A stretch of 64,000 nt of DNA from Cognatitamlana onchidii (GCF_004804355.1 NZ_SRWZ01000002.1:62001-126000); one strand, 5' to 3'. Counted from the first letter of the stretch, positions 25,285 through 34,471 are shown. Program-made: numbers and translations. The notes: generated by a model not told the origin, from the sequence alone.

Positions 25285-26249
25285 TATATAATACCTTCTT
25301 TTATTATCTGATGTAAGTGAACCACACCAGCATAATGTCCATCTTCTTCCACAAGTAATTGGGATATATCATTGTTTTCCATAATCTCAAGGGCATCAAT
25401 AGCCATGGCAGTGGCATTTATAACCTTTGGAGTTTTTCCCATAATGTCCCTTGCTGTTAAACTAGAAAAGTCATCAACAGAGCTTAACATTCTTCGTAAG
25501 TCGCCATCTGTTATGATTCCAATTATCGAACCATTTTCAACGACGGCGGTTACACCGAGCATTTTTTTAGATATTTCTACAATAACGTCTTTTATACTGG
25601 CATCCGGACTTACATTTGGTTTTTCATTGGTGGTGGATATATCCTGAACTCTTAGATATAATTTTTTGCCTAAGGTTCCACCAGGGTGATATTTGGCAAA
25701 ATCTTTACTGGAGAATCCTCTTAATTTTAAAAGGCATACAGCCAAGGCGTCTCCCATTACCATTTGAGCTGTCGTACTTGTAGTTGGTGCCAGGTTGTTT
25801 GGGCAAGCTTCTTTTTCTACAAAAGCATTTAAAACGTAATCTGAGTTTTTACTCAAAAAAGAAGTGGTATTCCCAGTAATAGCAATGATTCTATTATGGG
25901 CATTCTTTATTAAAGGAATAAGTACCTTTATCTCTGGTGAATTTCCACTTTTAGAAAGACAAATAACAACATCGTCCTTTAAGATTAAACCGAGATCGCC
26001 ATGAATAGCATCTGCTGCATGCATAAATACAGACGGTGTGCCAGTTGAATTTAAAGTAGCTACAATTTTACTGGCTATAATGGCACTTTTACCAATACCA
26101 GTAATAATAACACGCCCCTTTGAGTTATATATAAGTTTAACAGCTTCAGCAAAATCTGCAGTAATAAGTTGAGATAAGTTTGAAATAGATCTGCTTTCCA
26201 TTTCAATGGTGTCCATGGCCATTTCAATGATGGAATTGTTGTCTTTCAA
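25284..26249 (-). CDS. kdsD: Arabinose-5-phosphate isomerase (KpsF/GutQ family)
   Basis: Interconverts ribulose-5-phosphate and arabinose-5-phosphate, the first step of KDO synthesis for LPS. 321 residues: SIS domain with TGIGKSAIIASKIVATLNST near 49-68, then HAADAIHGDLG and SKSGNSPEI, followed by two CBS domains (about 205-320). The start is TTG at 26249; an ATG at 26222 would give a slightly shorter protein, but the N-terminal KDNNSIIEMAMDTIEME aligns with the family as I know it. It heads a run with tatC, CMD and lptB, linking KDO synthesis with LPS export. Confidence 0.9.
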   Translation of the reverse strand: MKDNNSIIEMAMDTIEMESRSISNLSQLITADFAEAVKLIYNSKGRVIITGIGKSAIIASKIVATLNSTGTPSVFMHAADAIHGDLGLILKDDVVICLSKSGNSPEIKVLIPLIKNAHNRIIAITGNTTSFLSKNSDYVLNAFVEKEACPNNLAPTTSTTAQMVMGDALAVCLLKLRGFSSKDFAKYHPGGTLGKKLYLRVQDISTTNEKPNVSPDASIKDVIVEISKKMLGVTAVVENGSIIGIITDGDLRRMLSSVDDFSSLTARDIMGKTPKVINATAMAIDALEIMENNDISQLLVEEDGHYAGVVHLHQIIKEGII

Positions 26250-26439
26250 ATTTTACTATTTTTGATTTTATGTTAAAGAATTTCTTATCTTTAGAGATAC
26301 AGAAATTGAATTATATTGTAAATTCGTTACAAAATTAACGAAAAAAAATGAGGGGTCTTCAAATACATAATTAATTTGATAGGTATGATTAATAATGATG
26401 ATTTGAAGTTAGAATAAGTAATTAATTTTCTTAAAATTG

Positions 26440-28644
26440 ATGTCAATAGCAAAAAGTGAACTACACGCAGCTCTTAAAAAATATTTTGGTTTTAATAAAT
26501 TTAAAGGACTACAGGAAGATGTCGTTGAAAGTATATTAGGAAGGAACCATACATTTGTCATTATGCCTACTGGTGGAGGCAAATCCCTCTGCTATCAATT
26601 ACCTGCTTTAATGCAAGAAGGTACAGCCATTGTGGTGTCTCCTTTAATCGCACTAATGAAAAATCAGGTGGATGCCATACGAGGTGTTTCAAAAGAAGAT
26701 GGTGTAGCACATGTACTTAACTCATCTTTAAATAAAACTGAAATTAAACGGGTTAAAGAAGATATAGTAAATGGTATTACTAAATTACTTTATGTAGCTC
26801 CTGAATCTTTAACTAAAGAAGAGAACGTTGAGTTTTTAAGAACGGTGAAGATTTCATTTATGGCTATAGATGAAGCACATTGCATTAGCGAATGGGGCCA
26901 TGATTTTAGACCAGAATACAGAAACCTTCGCCATATTATAAAACGTATTGGAGAGAATATTCCAATTATTGGACTAACGGCAACAGCTACACCTAAAGTT
27001 CAGGAGGATATTATAAAAAACTTAGGAATAGGTAATGCAAAAACTTTTAAGGCGTCATTTAACAGACCTAATCTGTATTATGAAGTAAGGCCAAAAACCA
27101 AGACAGTCGACGCCGATATTATACGATTTATAAAACAAAATGAAGGGAAATCCGGAATCGTTTATTGTTTAAGTAGAAAGCGGGTGGAAGAGTTGGCTCA
27201 AGTGCTTCAAGTAAATGGTATAAATGCTGTTCCCTACCATGCAGGTTTAGACGCCAAAACCAGATCGAGTCACCAAGATAGATTTTTAATGGAAGATGTC
27301 GATGTGGTGGTTGCTACCATAGCGTTTGGTATGGGGATTGACAAACCCGATGTAAGGTTTGTTATTCATCATGACATTCCAAAAAGTATAGAAAGTTATT
27401 ATCAAGAAACCGGAAGAGCAGGGCGCGATGGAGGTGAAGGCCATTGCTTAGCTTTCTACACCTATAAAGACATTGAAAAGTTAGAAAAGTTTATGTCTGG
27501 AAAACCGGTTGCAGAACAGGAGATAGGTCATGCTTTGCTTCAGGAGGTGGTTGCCTTTGCAGAAACTTCTATTTCGAGGAGAAAATTTATACTGCATTAT
27601 TTTGGGGAAGAATTTGATAATGAAACGGGTGAAGGTGGTGATATGGATGATAATGTAAGGCACCCCAAGAAGAAAACTGAAGCTAAAGACGATGTTAAAT
27701 TGCTGCTGGAAGTTATTAGAGACACCAATGAGAAGTACAAATCTAAAGACTTGGTTAATGTTATTATTGGAAAAGAAAATGCCCTTATTAAATCTCATAA
27801 AACCAATGAGCAACCATTTTTCGGCAAAGGTAAGGGTAAAGACAGCAAACATTGGATGGCCTTATTAAGGCAAGTATTAGTAGCTGCATATTTGCGTAAA
27901 GACATTGAAACCTATGGGGTTATAAAATTGGTTGATGCAGGGAAGGAATTTATAAAAGCCCCTAAATCTTTTATGATGACCGAAGACCATGTGTTTGAAG
28001 GAGAACAAGAAGATGGTTCTGTTATTACTGCGGCTAAAACAGGTCCTGCAGTTGCGGATGGTGTGCTCATGAAGATGCTAAAAGATTTGCGTAAAAAAAA
28101 TGCAAAGAAACTAGGCGTGCCACCTTTTGTGATTTTTCAAGACCCATCGCTTGAAGATATGGCTCTTAAGTACCCGGTGAACATATCAGAACTTGGAAAT
28201 GTTCATGGTGTTGGAGATGGGAAGGCCAAAAAATACGGAAAGGATTTTGTTAATTTAATAGCTAGTTATGTTGAGGAGCATGATATTGTTCGTCCAGATG
28301 ACTTGGTAGTAAAATCAACAGGAACTAACTCGGCGAATAAGCTTTATATTATTCAAAACATTGATAGGAAACTACCACTAAGCGATATAGCATCTTCCAA
28401 AGGCCTAGAGATGGATGAGTTTATTAAACAAATGGAAGGGATTGTGTATTCTGGCACAAAACTCAATATTAGTTATTGGATTGATGAAATTTTAGACGAA
28501 GACCAACAAGAAGAAATTCATGAGTACTTTATGGATTCTGAAACTGATGATATTGATGATGCCATTGAGGAATTTGATGGTGATTACGACGATGAGGAAC
28601 TAAGATTATACAGAATTAAATTTATTAGTGAAGTCGCTAATTAA
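26440..28644 (+). CDS. recQ: ATP-dependent DNA helicase RecQ, zinc-site cysteines absent
   Basis: 3'-5' superfamily 2 helicase for recombination repair. I start at ATG 26440; a TTG one codon earlier is less likely. Motifs include MPTGGGKSLCYQLPAL (Walker A, about 44-59), DEAHCISEWGHDFRPEY, GLTATATP, AFGMGIDKPDVRFVIHHD and QETGRAGRDG. An HRDC-like segment (about 565-630) and an HTH_40-like C-terminal extension follow, giving 734 residues, longer than E. coli RecQ (about 610). The zinc-binding region after SISRRKFILHYFGEEF lacks the usual Cys plus CGNCDxC motif; TGEGGDMDD occupies that position. Confidence 0.93.
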   Translation: MSIAKSELHAALKKYFGFNKFKGLQEDVVESILGRNHTFVIMPTGGGKSLCYQLPALMQEGTAIVVSPLIALMKNQVDAIRGVSKEDGVAHVLNSSLNKTEIKRVKEDIVNGITKLLYVAPESLTKEENVEFLRTVKISFMAIDEAHCISEWGHDFRPEYRNLRHIIKRIGENIPIIGLTATATPKVQEDIIKNLGIGNAKTFKASFNRPNLYYEVRPKTKTVDADIIRFIKQNEGKSGIVYCLSRKRVEELAQVLQVNGINAVPYHAGLDAKTRSSHQDRFLMEDVDVVVATIAFGMGIDKPDVRFVIHHDIPKSIESYYQETGRAGRDGGEGHCLAFYTYKDIEKLEKFMSGKPVAEQEIGHALLQEVVAFAETSISRRKFILHYFGEEFDNETGEGGDMDDNVRHPKKKTEAKDDVKLLLEVIRDTNEKYKSKDLVNVIIGKENALIKSHKTNEQPFFGKGKGKDSKHWMALLRQVLVAAYLRKDIETYGVIKLVDAGKEFIKAPKSFMMTEDHVFEGEQEDGSVITAAKTGPAVADGVLMKMLKDLRKKNAKKLGVPPFVIFQDPSLEDMALKYPVNISELGNVHGVGDGKAKKYGKDFVNLIASYVEEHDIVRPDDLVVKSTGTNSANKLYIIQNIDRKLPLSDIASSKGLEMDEFIKQMEGIVYSGTKLNISYWIDEILDEDQQEEIHEYFMDSETDDIDDAIEEFDGDYDDEELRLYRIKFISEVAN

Positions 28645-28826
28645 TTTGTAATGCTTAAACATAAGATTTTGTCTTTTTGTAATTGATGATAGTGCTTTTG
28701 TGCTTCTTGTATTTTGAAATGTCTCTCTTTTTCCATTATGGATGCTATCATATCTTCAGGCTAAGTATCTAAAGGCATCTGGTTTTTGGTAATATGTTGC
28801 CAAACTTTGCAAGTATGACATACAAG
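28641..28826 (-). pseudogene. Possible remnant of a small protein gene with an in-frame stop
   Basis: In the 290-bp gap after recQ, the minus strand reads protein-like text: CHTCKVWQHITKNQMPLDT, then a TAG (28761-28763), then PEDMIASIMEKERHFKIQEA and a short tail ending in TAA at 28641. The flanking text reads naturally across the stop and has a CxxC pair, which suggests a decayed fragment rather than a working gene. A shorter intact ORF from ATG 28751 or 28736 is also possible. I do not recognise a family, and chance cannot be excluded. Confidence 0.2.
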
Positions 28827-28905
28827 TTAAATGTCATAAAAAATCATTGCTGTAAAACGATGGTTATAATTACGGAGTTAAAAAGTAAAATCATAAATCA
28901 TTTCA

Positions 28906-28913
28906 TATATTTG
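28906..28913 (+). promoter_or_regulatory. Putative -7 element (TANNTTTG) of the cyclophilin-FKBP gene
   Basis: TATATTTG at 28906-28913 matches the Bacteroidota -7 consensus TANNTTTG exactly and sits 22 bases before the start codon. No strong -33 TTTG is seen at the expected distance. Confidence 0.4.
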
Positions 28914-28935
28914 CAGCTTAAATAAAATTAGAAAC

Positions 28936-29868
28936 ATGCAAGACGGTTTATACGCAAAATTTAATACATCTAAAGGTGAAATTTTAGTGGCTTTAGAGTA
29001 CCAAAAAACGCCAGGAACAGTGGGTAACTTTGTTGCTTTGGCTGAAGGGAATCTTGAAAATTCAGCAAAGCCTCAAGGAACACCATATTATAATGGTTTA
29101 AAATTCCACAGAGTCATTCCAGACTTTATGATTCAAGGAGGATGTCCTCAAGGATCAGGAGCTGGAAATCCTGGGTACCAATTTGATGATGAGTTTCATC
29201 CAGATTTAAAACATGATGGACCAGGAGTGCTTTCAATGGCCAATGCTGGACCAGGTACTAACGGGAGTCAATTTTTTATTACGCATGTGGAAACACCATG
29301 GTTAGATAATAAGCATACTGTTTTTGGAAAAGTTGAACAAGGTCAGGATATAGTGGATGCCATAGCTCAAGGCGATGCTATAGAATCTATTGAGATTGTA
29401 CGTCAAGGTAAAGAAGCCGAAGCGTTTAATGCTATAGAAGCCTTTAGAACTTTTGAAGGAGCTAGAGAAAAACGTTTAGAAGAAGCCAAAGCAGCTGCAG
29501 AGGCAGAACTTGAAAAAATAGCTACGGGTTTCAGTAAAACAGATAGCGGATTGCGTTACCAAATTATACAAGAAGGTAATGGCGCCAAAGCCGAAAAAGG
29601 AAAGACGGTTTCTGTGCACTACAAAGGACAGTTATCTGATGGGACAGTATTTGACTCATCATACAAAAGAAATCAACCCATTGATTTTCCTTTAGGAGTA
29701 GGTCAAGTTATTCCAGGCTGGGATGAAGGCATTCAGTTACTTAGTGTTGGAGATAAAGCCCGCCTAGTAATTCCAAGTAATTTAGGTTACGGTAGTGCTG
29801 GAGCAGGAGGAGTTATTCCGCCAGACGCTACATTGGTATTTGATGTAGAATTAATGGATGTTAAATAG
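28936..29868 (+). CDS. Dual cyclophilin-FKBP peptidyl-prolyl isomerase
   Basis: 310-residue fusion of two unrelated isomerase folds. The cyclophilin domain (about 1-155) has [40 protein letters not shown] and VFGKV. A charged helical linker (about 160-205) leads into an FKBP domain (about 210-310) with [34 protein letters not shown] and [18 protein letters not shown]. No signal peptide is present, so it acts in the cytoplasm, probably in protein folding. Such dual-family immunophilins have been described in Flavobacterium and Toxoplasma. It stands alone between recQ and a T9SS cargo gene and ends at a strong terminator. Confidence 0.93.
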   Translation: MQDGLYAKFNTSKGEILVALEYQKTPGTVGNFVALAEGNLENSAKPQGTPYYNGLKFHRVIPDFMIQGGCPQGSGAGNPGYQFDDEFHPDLKHDGPGVLSMANAGPGTNGSQFFITHVETPWLDNKHTVFGKVEQGQDIVDAIAQGDAIESIEIVRQGKEAEAFNAIEAFRTFEGAREKRLEEAKAAAEAELEKIATGFSKTDSGLRYQIIQEGNGAKAEKGKTVSVHYKGQLSDGTVFDSSYKRNQPIDFPLGVGQVIPGWDEGIQLLSVGDKARLVIPSNLGYGSAGAGGVIPPDATLVFDVELMDVK

Positions 29869-29894
29869 AGAACATTCCAGTAACACATATTTTG

Positions 29895-29924
29895 AAAGCA
29901 CCTAAGTAATTAGGTGCTTTTTTG
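29895..29924 (+). terminator. Intrinsic terminator after the cyclophilin-FKBP gene
   Basis: AAAGCACCTA (29895-29904), a 6-base loop and TAGGTGCTTT (29911-29920) form a perfect 10-bp stem. A six-base T run (29918-29923) overlaps the end of the stem. Confidence 0.85.
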
Positions 29925-30032
29925 CTTCTAAGGGGTAACAGTTGTCATTTGTAGTTCAAAAAATGTAAGTTAACCTCAATCTTTGTTATGTTTTTTCTCA
30001 AACTTTACATTTGAGATTTAAAGCAAATTCCT

Positions 30033-31670
30033 ATGAAACTTAATGCCATAATTACCATAATGCTCATATTTGGTTCCATTTTTGGATATTCTCAAGAGTG
30101 GAAAACTTATCCCTATACCCCTTCTACGACCCCAACAACCCAAATAAGTTTTCCATTAGATGAAGGAAGACACGCTACCGAATCTTTGGAATGGTGGTAT
30201 GTGTCTGGACACATAACAACTACGACTAATAAAGCTTATAGTTTTATGCTTGCCTATTTTTATAGACCTACCTCGGTATTTCCTTTTAATTTTGATGGGT
30301 TTAGGGTGCTTAATGTTACTGATGAAGAAACGGGTACTTTTTATCAAGATACCAAGGCCCTAAATTATAACATATTGTCAGAATTAGGTTTAGATATTGA
30401 AGCAGACTTATTCTTGGGGGGAAATGAATTTTGGAGAAATAAAAAAGATGGCGGAACTACTATTCCGTTTGAATATGAGTTGAGTGCCGCAAGTTCAGAA
30501 GTAAGTATTTCACTAGAATTAGTTACTGTAAAACGACCGCTAATTGTTGGTGGAGATGGTTTGTTTGATCAAGGAGCCTCTAGTTACACTTATTATTATT
30601 CGCAAACAGAAAATAGTGTTAGTGGCAGTTTAACAGTAAATGGCGAGACAGAGGCAGTTACAGGTGAAGCTTGGATAGATAGACAGTATGGAACGTTTAA
30701 CCCTTTTACAGGGGAAGACTACGAATGGTTTAGTATAAAGCTTGATAACGGCACCGATTTGAATCTTTGGAACATATTTACTCCTAATAGAACGATCCCT
30801 AGTAATGCTAAGTACAGGATTATGTCTGCTTATGTCGATGAGAATCAAAATACGCAGTACACTATATCCGATTTTGAAATAGAACGCTTGGAGTATTTTT
30901 TTACTCCGGATAATGAGCGCTGTTATTCGAAAAAATGGCGATTAACATCTTCGACTAAAAATATAGACCTTATAATTACAAGTAATCACCAAACTTCTGA
31001 AGTCTTAATATCTGAATTGGGTTTCTATTTTTTTGAAGGCACAACAACTATTTCTGGTTCTATTAATAATATCCCTGTTAATGGTGTAGGTTTTGCTGAG
31101 TTATTGCATAGGTACGAACACCCAGAAATAAGTATATCGCTGCCCGCAAATGGTGTTTTTGACCCAGAGAGTCCCATTACTTGGAACCTGAACAATCCTG
31201 ACGACGGTAGACCATTAACTTACGATTTGCTATATAGTATTGATAATAAAACAACCTTTAATACCATTGTTGAGGGCATACCAGAAACATCATATGTTTG
31301 GGATGGAACCCCAATATTAAATAACGAAAACGACGTTTGGTTTAAGGTTAAAGCTTATTCCAAGGACAAAACCTTAAATACTGAAGTTATTAGTTTAACT
31401 TCACTTTCTACATTAAGCATTTTGAATTTTGATAAGCCTGTTTTAAGTTTTTATCCCAATCCTGCTAAAGAAAGTATTTTCATAAATATAAATAACCAAG
31501 AGGAAGCGACTGTTGAAATAATTAATATATCTGGACAACAGATGCTTTATAAAACTATTAGTAAATCATTTAATCAAGAAATAAGCATACAAACACTACC
31601 TAACGGTATCTACTTTTTAAAGTTTAGTTCAAAAGGTGTAGAGGAGACTCTAAAATTCGTGAAGAAATAA
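30033..31670 (+). CDS. Secreted CrtC/AttH lipocalin-like protein with T9SS sorting domain
   Basis: 545 residues with signal peptide (about 1-20, ending GYSQ). The first half resembles the CrtC N-terminal/AttH lipocalin-like family: ATESLEWWYVSGHITT near 48-63, YSFMLAYFYRP, and EAWIDRQYGTFNPF near 212-225. A fibronectin-like stretch (about 360-450) follows, and the last ~75 residues are a type A T9SS sorting domain (LSFYPNPAKESIFI to the end NGIYFLKFSSKG). It is probably exported and anchored or released by T9SS. CrtC relatives hydrate carotenoids; the substrate here is unknown. Confidence 0.8.
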   Translation: MKLNAIITIMLIFGSIFGYSQEWKTYPYTPSTTPTTQISFPLDEGRHATESLEWWYVSGHITTTTNKAYSFMLAYFYRPTSVFPFNFDGFRVLNVTDEETGTFYQDTKALNYNILSELGLDIEADLFLGGNEFWRNKKDGGTTIPFEYELSAASSEVSISLELVTVKRPLIVGGDGLFDQGASSYTYYYSQTENSVSGSLTVNGETEAVTGEAWIDRQYGTFNPFTGEDYEWFSIKLDNGTDLNLWNIFTPNRTIPSNAKYRIMSAYVDENQNTQYTISDFEIERLEYFFTPDNERCYSKKWRLTSSTKNIDLIITSNHQTSEVLISELGFYFFEGTTTISGSINNIPVNGVGFAELLHRYEHPEISISLPANGVFDPESPITWNLNNPDDGRPLTYDLLYSIDNKTTFNTIVEGIPETSYVWDGTPILNNENDVWFKVKAYSKDKTLNTEVISLTSLSTLSILNFDKPVLSFYPNPAKESIFININNQEEATVEIINISGQQMLYKTISKSFNQEISIQTLPNGIYFLKFSSKGVEETLKFVKK

Positions 31671-31828
31671 ACGAGCCATTACAATGCTGTAAGATTTATC
31701 GCTTTTGGAGGGGCAGGTAAAGCATTTATTTTAGTATACTGACGAATAAGCTTTTTAGGGTTGATTAGCTCTTTTTATAGCGCAGATTTTTGTAATAAGG
31801 CCCTGGTCGAAATCGTTAGATAATTCTC

Positions 31829-31836
31829 TATATTTG
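31829..31836 (+). promoter_or_regulatory. Putative -7 element (TANNTTTG) upstream of the DinB-like gene
   Basis: TATATTTG matches the consensus exactly and ends five bases before the ATG at 31842, so transcription may start at or almost at the start codon (leaderless or nearly so). The rest of the 171-bp gap before it contains nothing I recognise. Confidence 0.35.
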
Positions 31837-31841
31837 TTTTT

Positions 31842-32387
31842 ATGACAGAGCAGGAACTATACAAATTACGATATCCTATTGGACAATTCGAATGTCCTAA
31901 CCCTATAACCGAAGCACATATAATGGATTGGATAGAAACGTTAGAGCAGTTTCCAATTCGGTTCGAAGCGCTAGTAAAGCACCTTTCTAAAAAACAACTA
32001 GACACACCATACAGACCAGAAGGATGGACAATTAGGCAAGTTGTTCATCATGTCTCGGACAGTCATCATCATAGTTATACCAGATTCAAATGGGCGTTAA
32101 CAGAAAACAAACCGCTTATTAAAGCTTATGATGAAGCCCTTTGGGCTGAGTTAGATGATAGCAAGAATTCGCCAATCCAAATGTCTCTGGAGCATATAAA
32201 GGCTATTCATTATAAATTAGTGAATTTATTAAGGTCTATGTCTAAAGAAGATTTTAGTAAAAGCTTTATACATCCAGAAACGGATAGCGAGGTATTGTTA
32301 AGCTATAATACAGGTAATTACGCTTGGCATAGTAATCATCATTATGCTCATGTTGAAAATATCATGAAAAGTAAAGGTTGGTTATAA
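31842..32387 (+). CDS. DinB-superfamily protein, YfiT/bacillithiol-transferase-like
   Basis: 181-residue four-helix-bundle protein of the DinB/YfiT family. It begins MTEQELYKLRYPIGQFECPN, close to the YfiT start, and carries metal-binding histidines in IRQVVHHVSDSHHHSY (about 64-79) and AWHSNHHYAHVENI near the C-terminus. Family members are Zn/Ni-dependent thiol transferases or hydrolases. Annotating it as a bacillithiol transferase rests on similarity to YfiT only. The GNAT acetyltransferase follows directly, so they may share a transcript. Confidence 0.85.
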   Translation: MTEQELYKLRYPIGQFECPNPITEAHIMDWIETLEQFPIRFEALVKHLSKKQLDTPYRPEGWTIRQVVHHVSDSHHHSYTRFKWALTENKPLIKAYDEALWAELDDSKNSPIQMSLEHIKAIHYKLVNLLRSMSKEDFSKSFIHPETDSEVLLSYNTGNYAWHSNHHYAHVENIMKSKGWL

Positions 32388-32389
32388 AA

Positions 32390-32875
32390 ATGATTAGACC
32401 ATTTCAAATAACTGATGCTCAAGAGTTACTGGATATTTATAATTATTATGTACTTAATACAACGGCCACATTTGATATTGAACCACTTACGTTAGAAACG
32501 TTTAGCAACAAGCTAACGCGTATAAATAACGCCTACCCATGTATTGTTTACCAATTAGAAGGGGAAATAGTGGGGTATGCCTATGGGAGTAGGTTTAGAC
32601 CAAAACCAGCATATGATTATGTAGCTGAGTCAACGGTATATGTTAAACATACAGTTCATGGAAAGCAAATTGGAACCAAGTTATATGAAACGCTAATTAG
32701 ACAGTTAAGAAAAACAGAATTGCATACGGTCTTGGGAGTTCTTACCATACCCAATGCAGCAAGTATTAAACTCCATGAAAAATTTGGCTTTAAAAAAGTA
32801 GCCGAACTTAAAGAAGTTGGATTAAAGTTTGGGGAATGGCAGCATGTAGGTATTTGGCAACTAAAACTTCATTAG
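32390..32875 (+). CDS. GNAT-family N-acetyltransferase (phosphinothricin acetyltransferase-like)
   Basis: About 161 residues from the ATG at 32390 (an earlier TTG at 32378 lies inside the preceding gene). It begins MIRPFQITDAQELLDIYNYY, followed by IVGYAYGSRFRPKPAYDYVAE and the acetyl-CoA loop VHGKQIGTKLYETLI, the pattern of the PAT/Bar subgroup. These enzymes acetylate small amines such as phosphinothricin or methionine sulfoximine. It lies two bases after the DinB-like gene and overlaps the convergent thioredoxin gene by four bases. Confidence 0.88.
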   Translation: MIRPFQITDAQELLDIYNYYVLNTTATFDIEPLTLETFSNKLTRINNAYPCIVYQLEGEIVGYAYGSRFRPKPAYDYVAESTVYVKHTVHGKQIGTKLYETLIRQLRKTELHTVLGVLTIPNAASIKLHEKFGFKKVAELKEVGLKFGEWQHVGIWQLKLH

Positions 32876-33429
32876 TTTTTCCATTTTATATTGCACCCAA
32901 TGCTTGGTTTCTGGGGGTTTTCATTAGGTTTTCCTGCAATCAAACATTCCAAGGCATGCTTTAAATCGCTTCCAGTTAATGCAATTCCGTTTTCAGGTCT
33001 TGAATCATCAAGCTGGCCTCTGTAAACCAATTCAAGCATATTATCAAAAACATAAAAATCAGGGGTGCAAGCAGCATCGTATGCATGGGCTACATTTTGA
33101 CTTTCGTCATACAAGTAAGGGAAGGGATACCCCTCTGTTACTGCATGTTTTTTCATGTTTTCTGGAGAATCTTGTGGGTAGTTTATAACATCATTACTCG
33201 ATATTGCGATAAAGCTAATATCCTTTGATTGGAACTCATTAGCCAAAGATATCAATTGACTATTTACATGAATAACAAAAGGGCAGTGGTTACAAATAAA
33301 CATAATTACCGTACCATTTTTACCTTTAAGATTGTCCAAATTCATAAGTTTACCACTAACGGTGTCCAGTAATTCAAAATAAGGAGCTTTGGTACCTAAA
33401 GGTAGCATGTTTGAAGGAGTTCTAGCCAT
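32872..33429 (-). CDS. Thioredoxin-fold protein (AhpC/TSA-like, CNHCPF motif)
   Basis: 185-residue cytoplasmic redox protein. Residues 46-51 are CNHCPF, a CxxC active site in a thioredoxin fold, with the redoxin opening LGTKAPYFELLDT and later DSRPENGIALTGSDL. The family is widespread but of undefined substrate; it probably reduces or isomerises thiols, or acts as a peroxiredoxin-like protein. No signal peptide. It stands alone between convergent and divergent neighbours; 46 bases separate its start from csaA on the other strand. Confidence 0.88.
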   Translation of the reverse strand: MARTPSNMLPLGTKAPYFELLDTVSGKLMNLDNLKGKNGTVIMFICNHCPFVIHVNSQLISLANEFQSKDISFIAISSNDVINYPQDSPENMKKHAVTEGYPFPYLYDESQNVAHAYDAACTPDFYVFDNMLELVYRGQLDDSRPENGIALTGSDLKHALECLIAGKPNENPQKPSIGCNIKWKN

Positions 33430-33475
33430 GATTCAATTTTTACTCAAAGTTCGTGATTATTTGTATTTTTAAAAA

Positions 33476-33811
33476 ATGAATGCTGTAATAACTTTTGAGG
33501 ATTTTAAAAAAGTTGATCTCAGAATAGGGACCATTATAGAAGCTAAAGACTTTCCTGAGGCCAGACACCCAGCTTATAAATTAATGATAGACTTTGGAGA
33601 CCTGGGTGTTAAGAAGTCTTCTGCACAGATAACGAGTTTGTACACAAAGGAAGCCCTAATAAATAGGCAAGTGGTGGCTGTGATTAATTTTCCTAAAAAA
33701 CAGATTGGTAAATTTATGAGTGAATGTTTAGTCCTGGGAGCAGTGCATGGCAAAGACGTTATATTACTAAAGAACGAAGTTAAAGTAAAAAATGGCACTC
33801 CGGTAAGTTGA
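33476..33811 (+). CDS. csaA: CsaA-type tRNA-binding-domain protein
   Basis: 111-residue OB-fold protein of the EMAP-II/Trbp111 family. FEDFKKVDLRIGTIIEAKDF (near 7-26) is the family start, and QITSLYTKEALINRQVVAV and FMSECLVLGAVHGKDVILL complete the fold. Such proteins bind tRNA and in some bacteria act as an export-related chaperone. The length matches CsaA, and it lacks any synthetase domain. Confidence 0.93.
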   Translation: MNAVITFEDFKKVDLRIGTIIEAKDFPEARHPAYKLMIDFGDLGVKKSSAQITSLYTKEALINRQVVAVINFPKKQIGKFMSECLVLGAVHGKDVILLKNEVKVKNGTPVS

Positions 33812-33888
33812 TACATTCATCTATTTATAAGAAGTGTTGTTTTATAGTTTTCGTTGGCCATTACAATTGGTTAAGAATAGATATAAAA

Positions 33889-33914
33889 AAACCGCTATCC
33901 ATCGGTAGCGGTTA
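33889..33914 (-). terminator. Intrinsic terminator after the DUF3276 gene
   Basis: ACCGCTA (33891-33897) pairs with TAGCGGT (33906-33912) around an 8-base loop. On the minus strand the stem is followed by a T run (the A tract 33885-33891), the expected order for termination of the DUF3276 gene. Confidence 0.75.
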
Positions 33915-33933
33915 TATTTGTTAACTAGGTGTT

Positions 33934-34317
33934 TTAAATATCATCAAAGTCAATATCTGTGAAACTCCCAGGTGTTTTTAATTGATCTTCAGTAGCCCTA
34001 GGTGCTTGATCATAATCCTTCTTGAAGTCTTTTTGGTGACGTTCGCTAATAACTTCATCTCCTTTTTCACTAATAATATAATCAGTCATTTCAGCTAAAA
34101 TCTCTTTAAATTCGGCAAAGTCCTCTTTGTAAATGTAGATTTTATGCTTCTTGTAATGAAACGATCCGTCATCGTTTGTAAATTTTTTACTTTCAGTAAT
34201 CGTTAAGTAATAATCTTCTGCTTTTGTTGCTCTTACATCAAAAAAATAAGTGCGTCTCCCAGCTCTAAGAACTTTCGAAAAAATTTCCTCTTTCTCCATC
34301 ATACCGTTATTATTCAT
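33934..34317 (-). CDS. DUF3276 (PUR-alpha-like nucleic-acid-binding) protein
   Basis: 127-residue protein of the Bacteroidota-wide DUF3276 family. EIFSKVLRAGRRTYFFDVRA near 11-30, then DYYLTITESKK and IYIYKEDFAEFKEIL form the single PUR repeat known from structural work on bacterial PUR-alpha homologues that bind single-stranded nucleic acid. The C-terminal 40 residues are acidic and probably disordered (ending FTDIDFDDI). It is monocistronic and closes with a hairpin terminator. Confidence 0.9.
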   Translation of the reverse strand: MNNNGMMEKEEIFSKVLRAGRRTYFFDVRATKAEDYYLTITESKKFTNDDGSFHYKKHKIYIYKEDFAEFKEILAEMTDYIISEKGDEVISERHQKDFKKDYDQAPRATEDQLKTPGSFTDIDFDDI

Positions 34318-34471
34318 AATTGAATTTAAAATTTGATAAATTTCATTTGTGTATCAAAAATCTAAAAAAAACCGTTACTAACCAACATTTTATGAGGTTT
34401 CTTTTTGAAATGTTACTTTTTGCTGCGTTTCGTTCAAATCAATTTCATTTAGATGTCTATTAATTAAATCC

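Noticed and set aside
27481-27852. 123-residue minus-strand ORF inside recQ
   Set aside because: It lies wholly antisense to well-supported recQ coding sequence and has no family-like motif.
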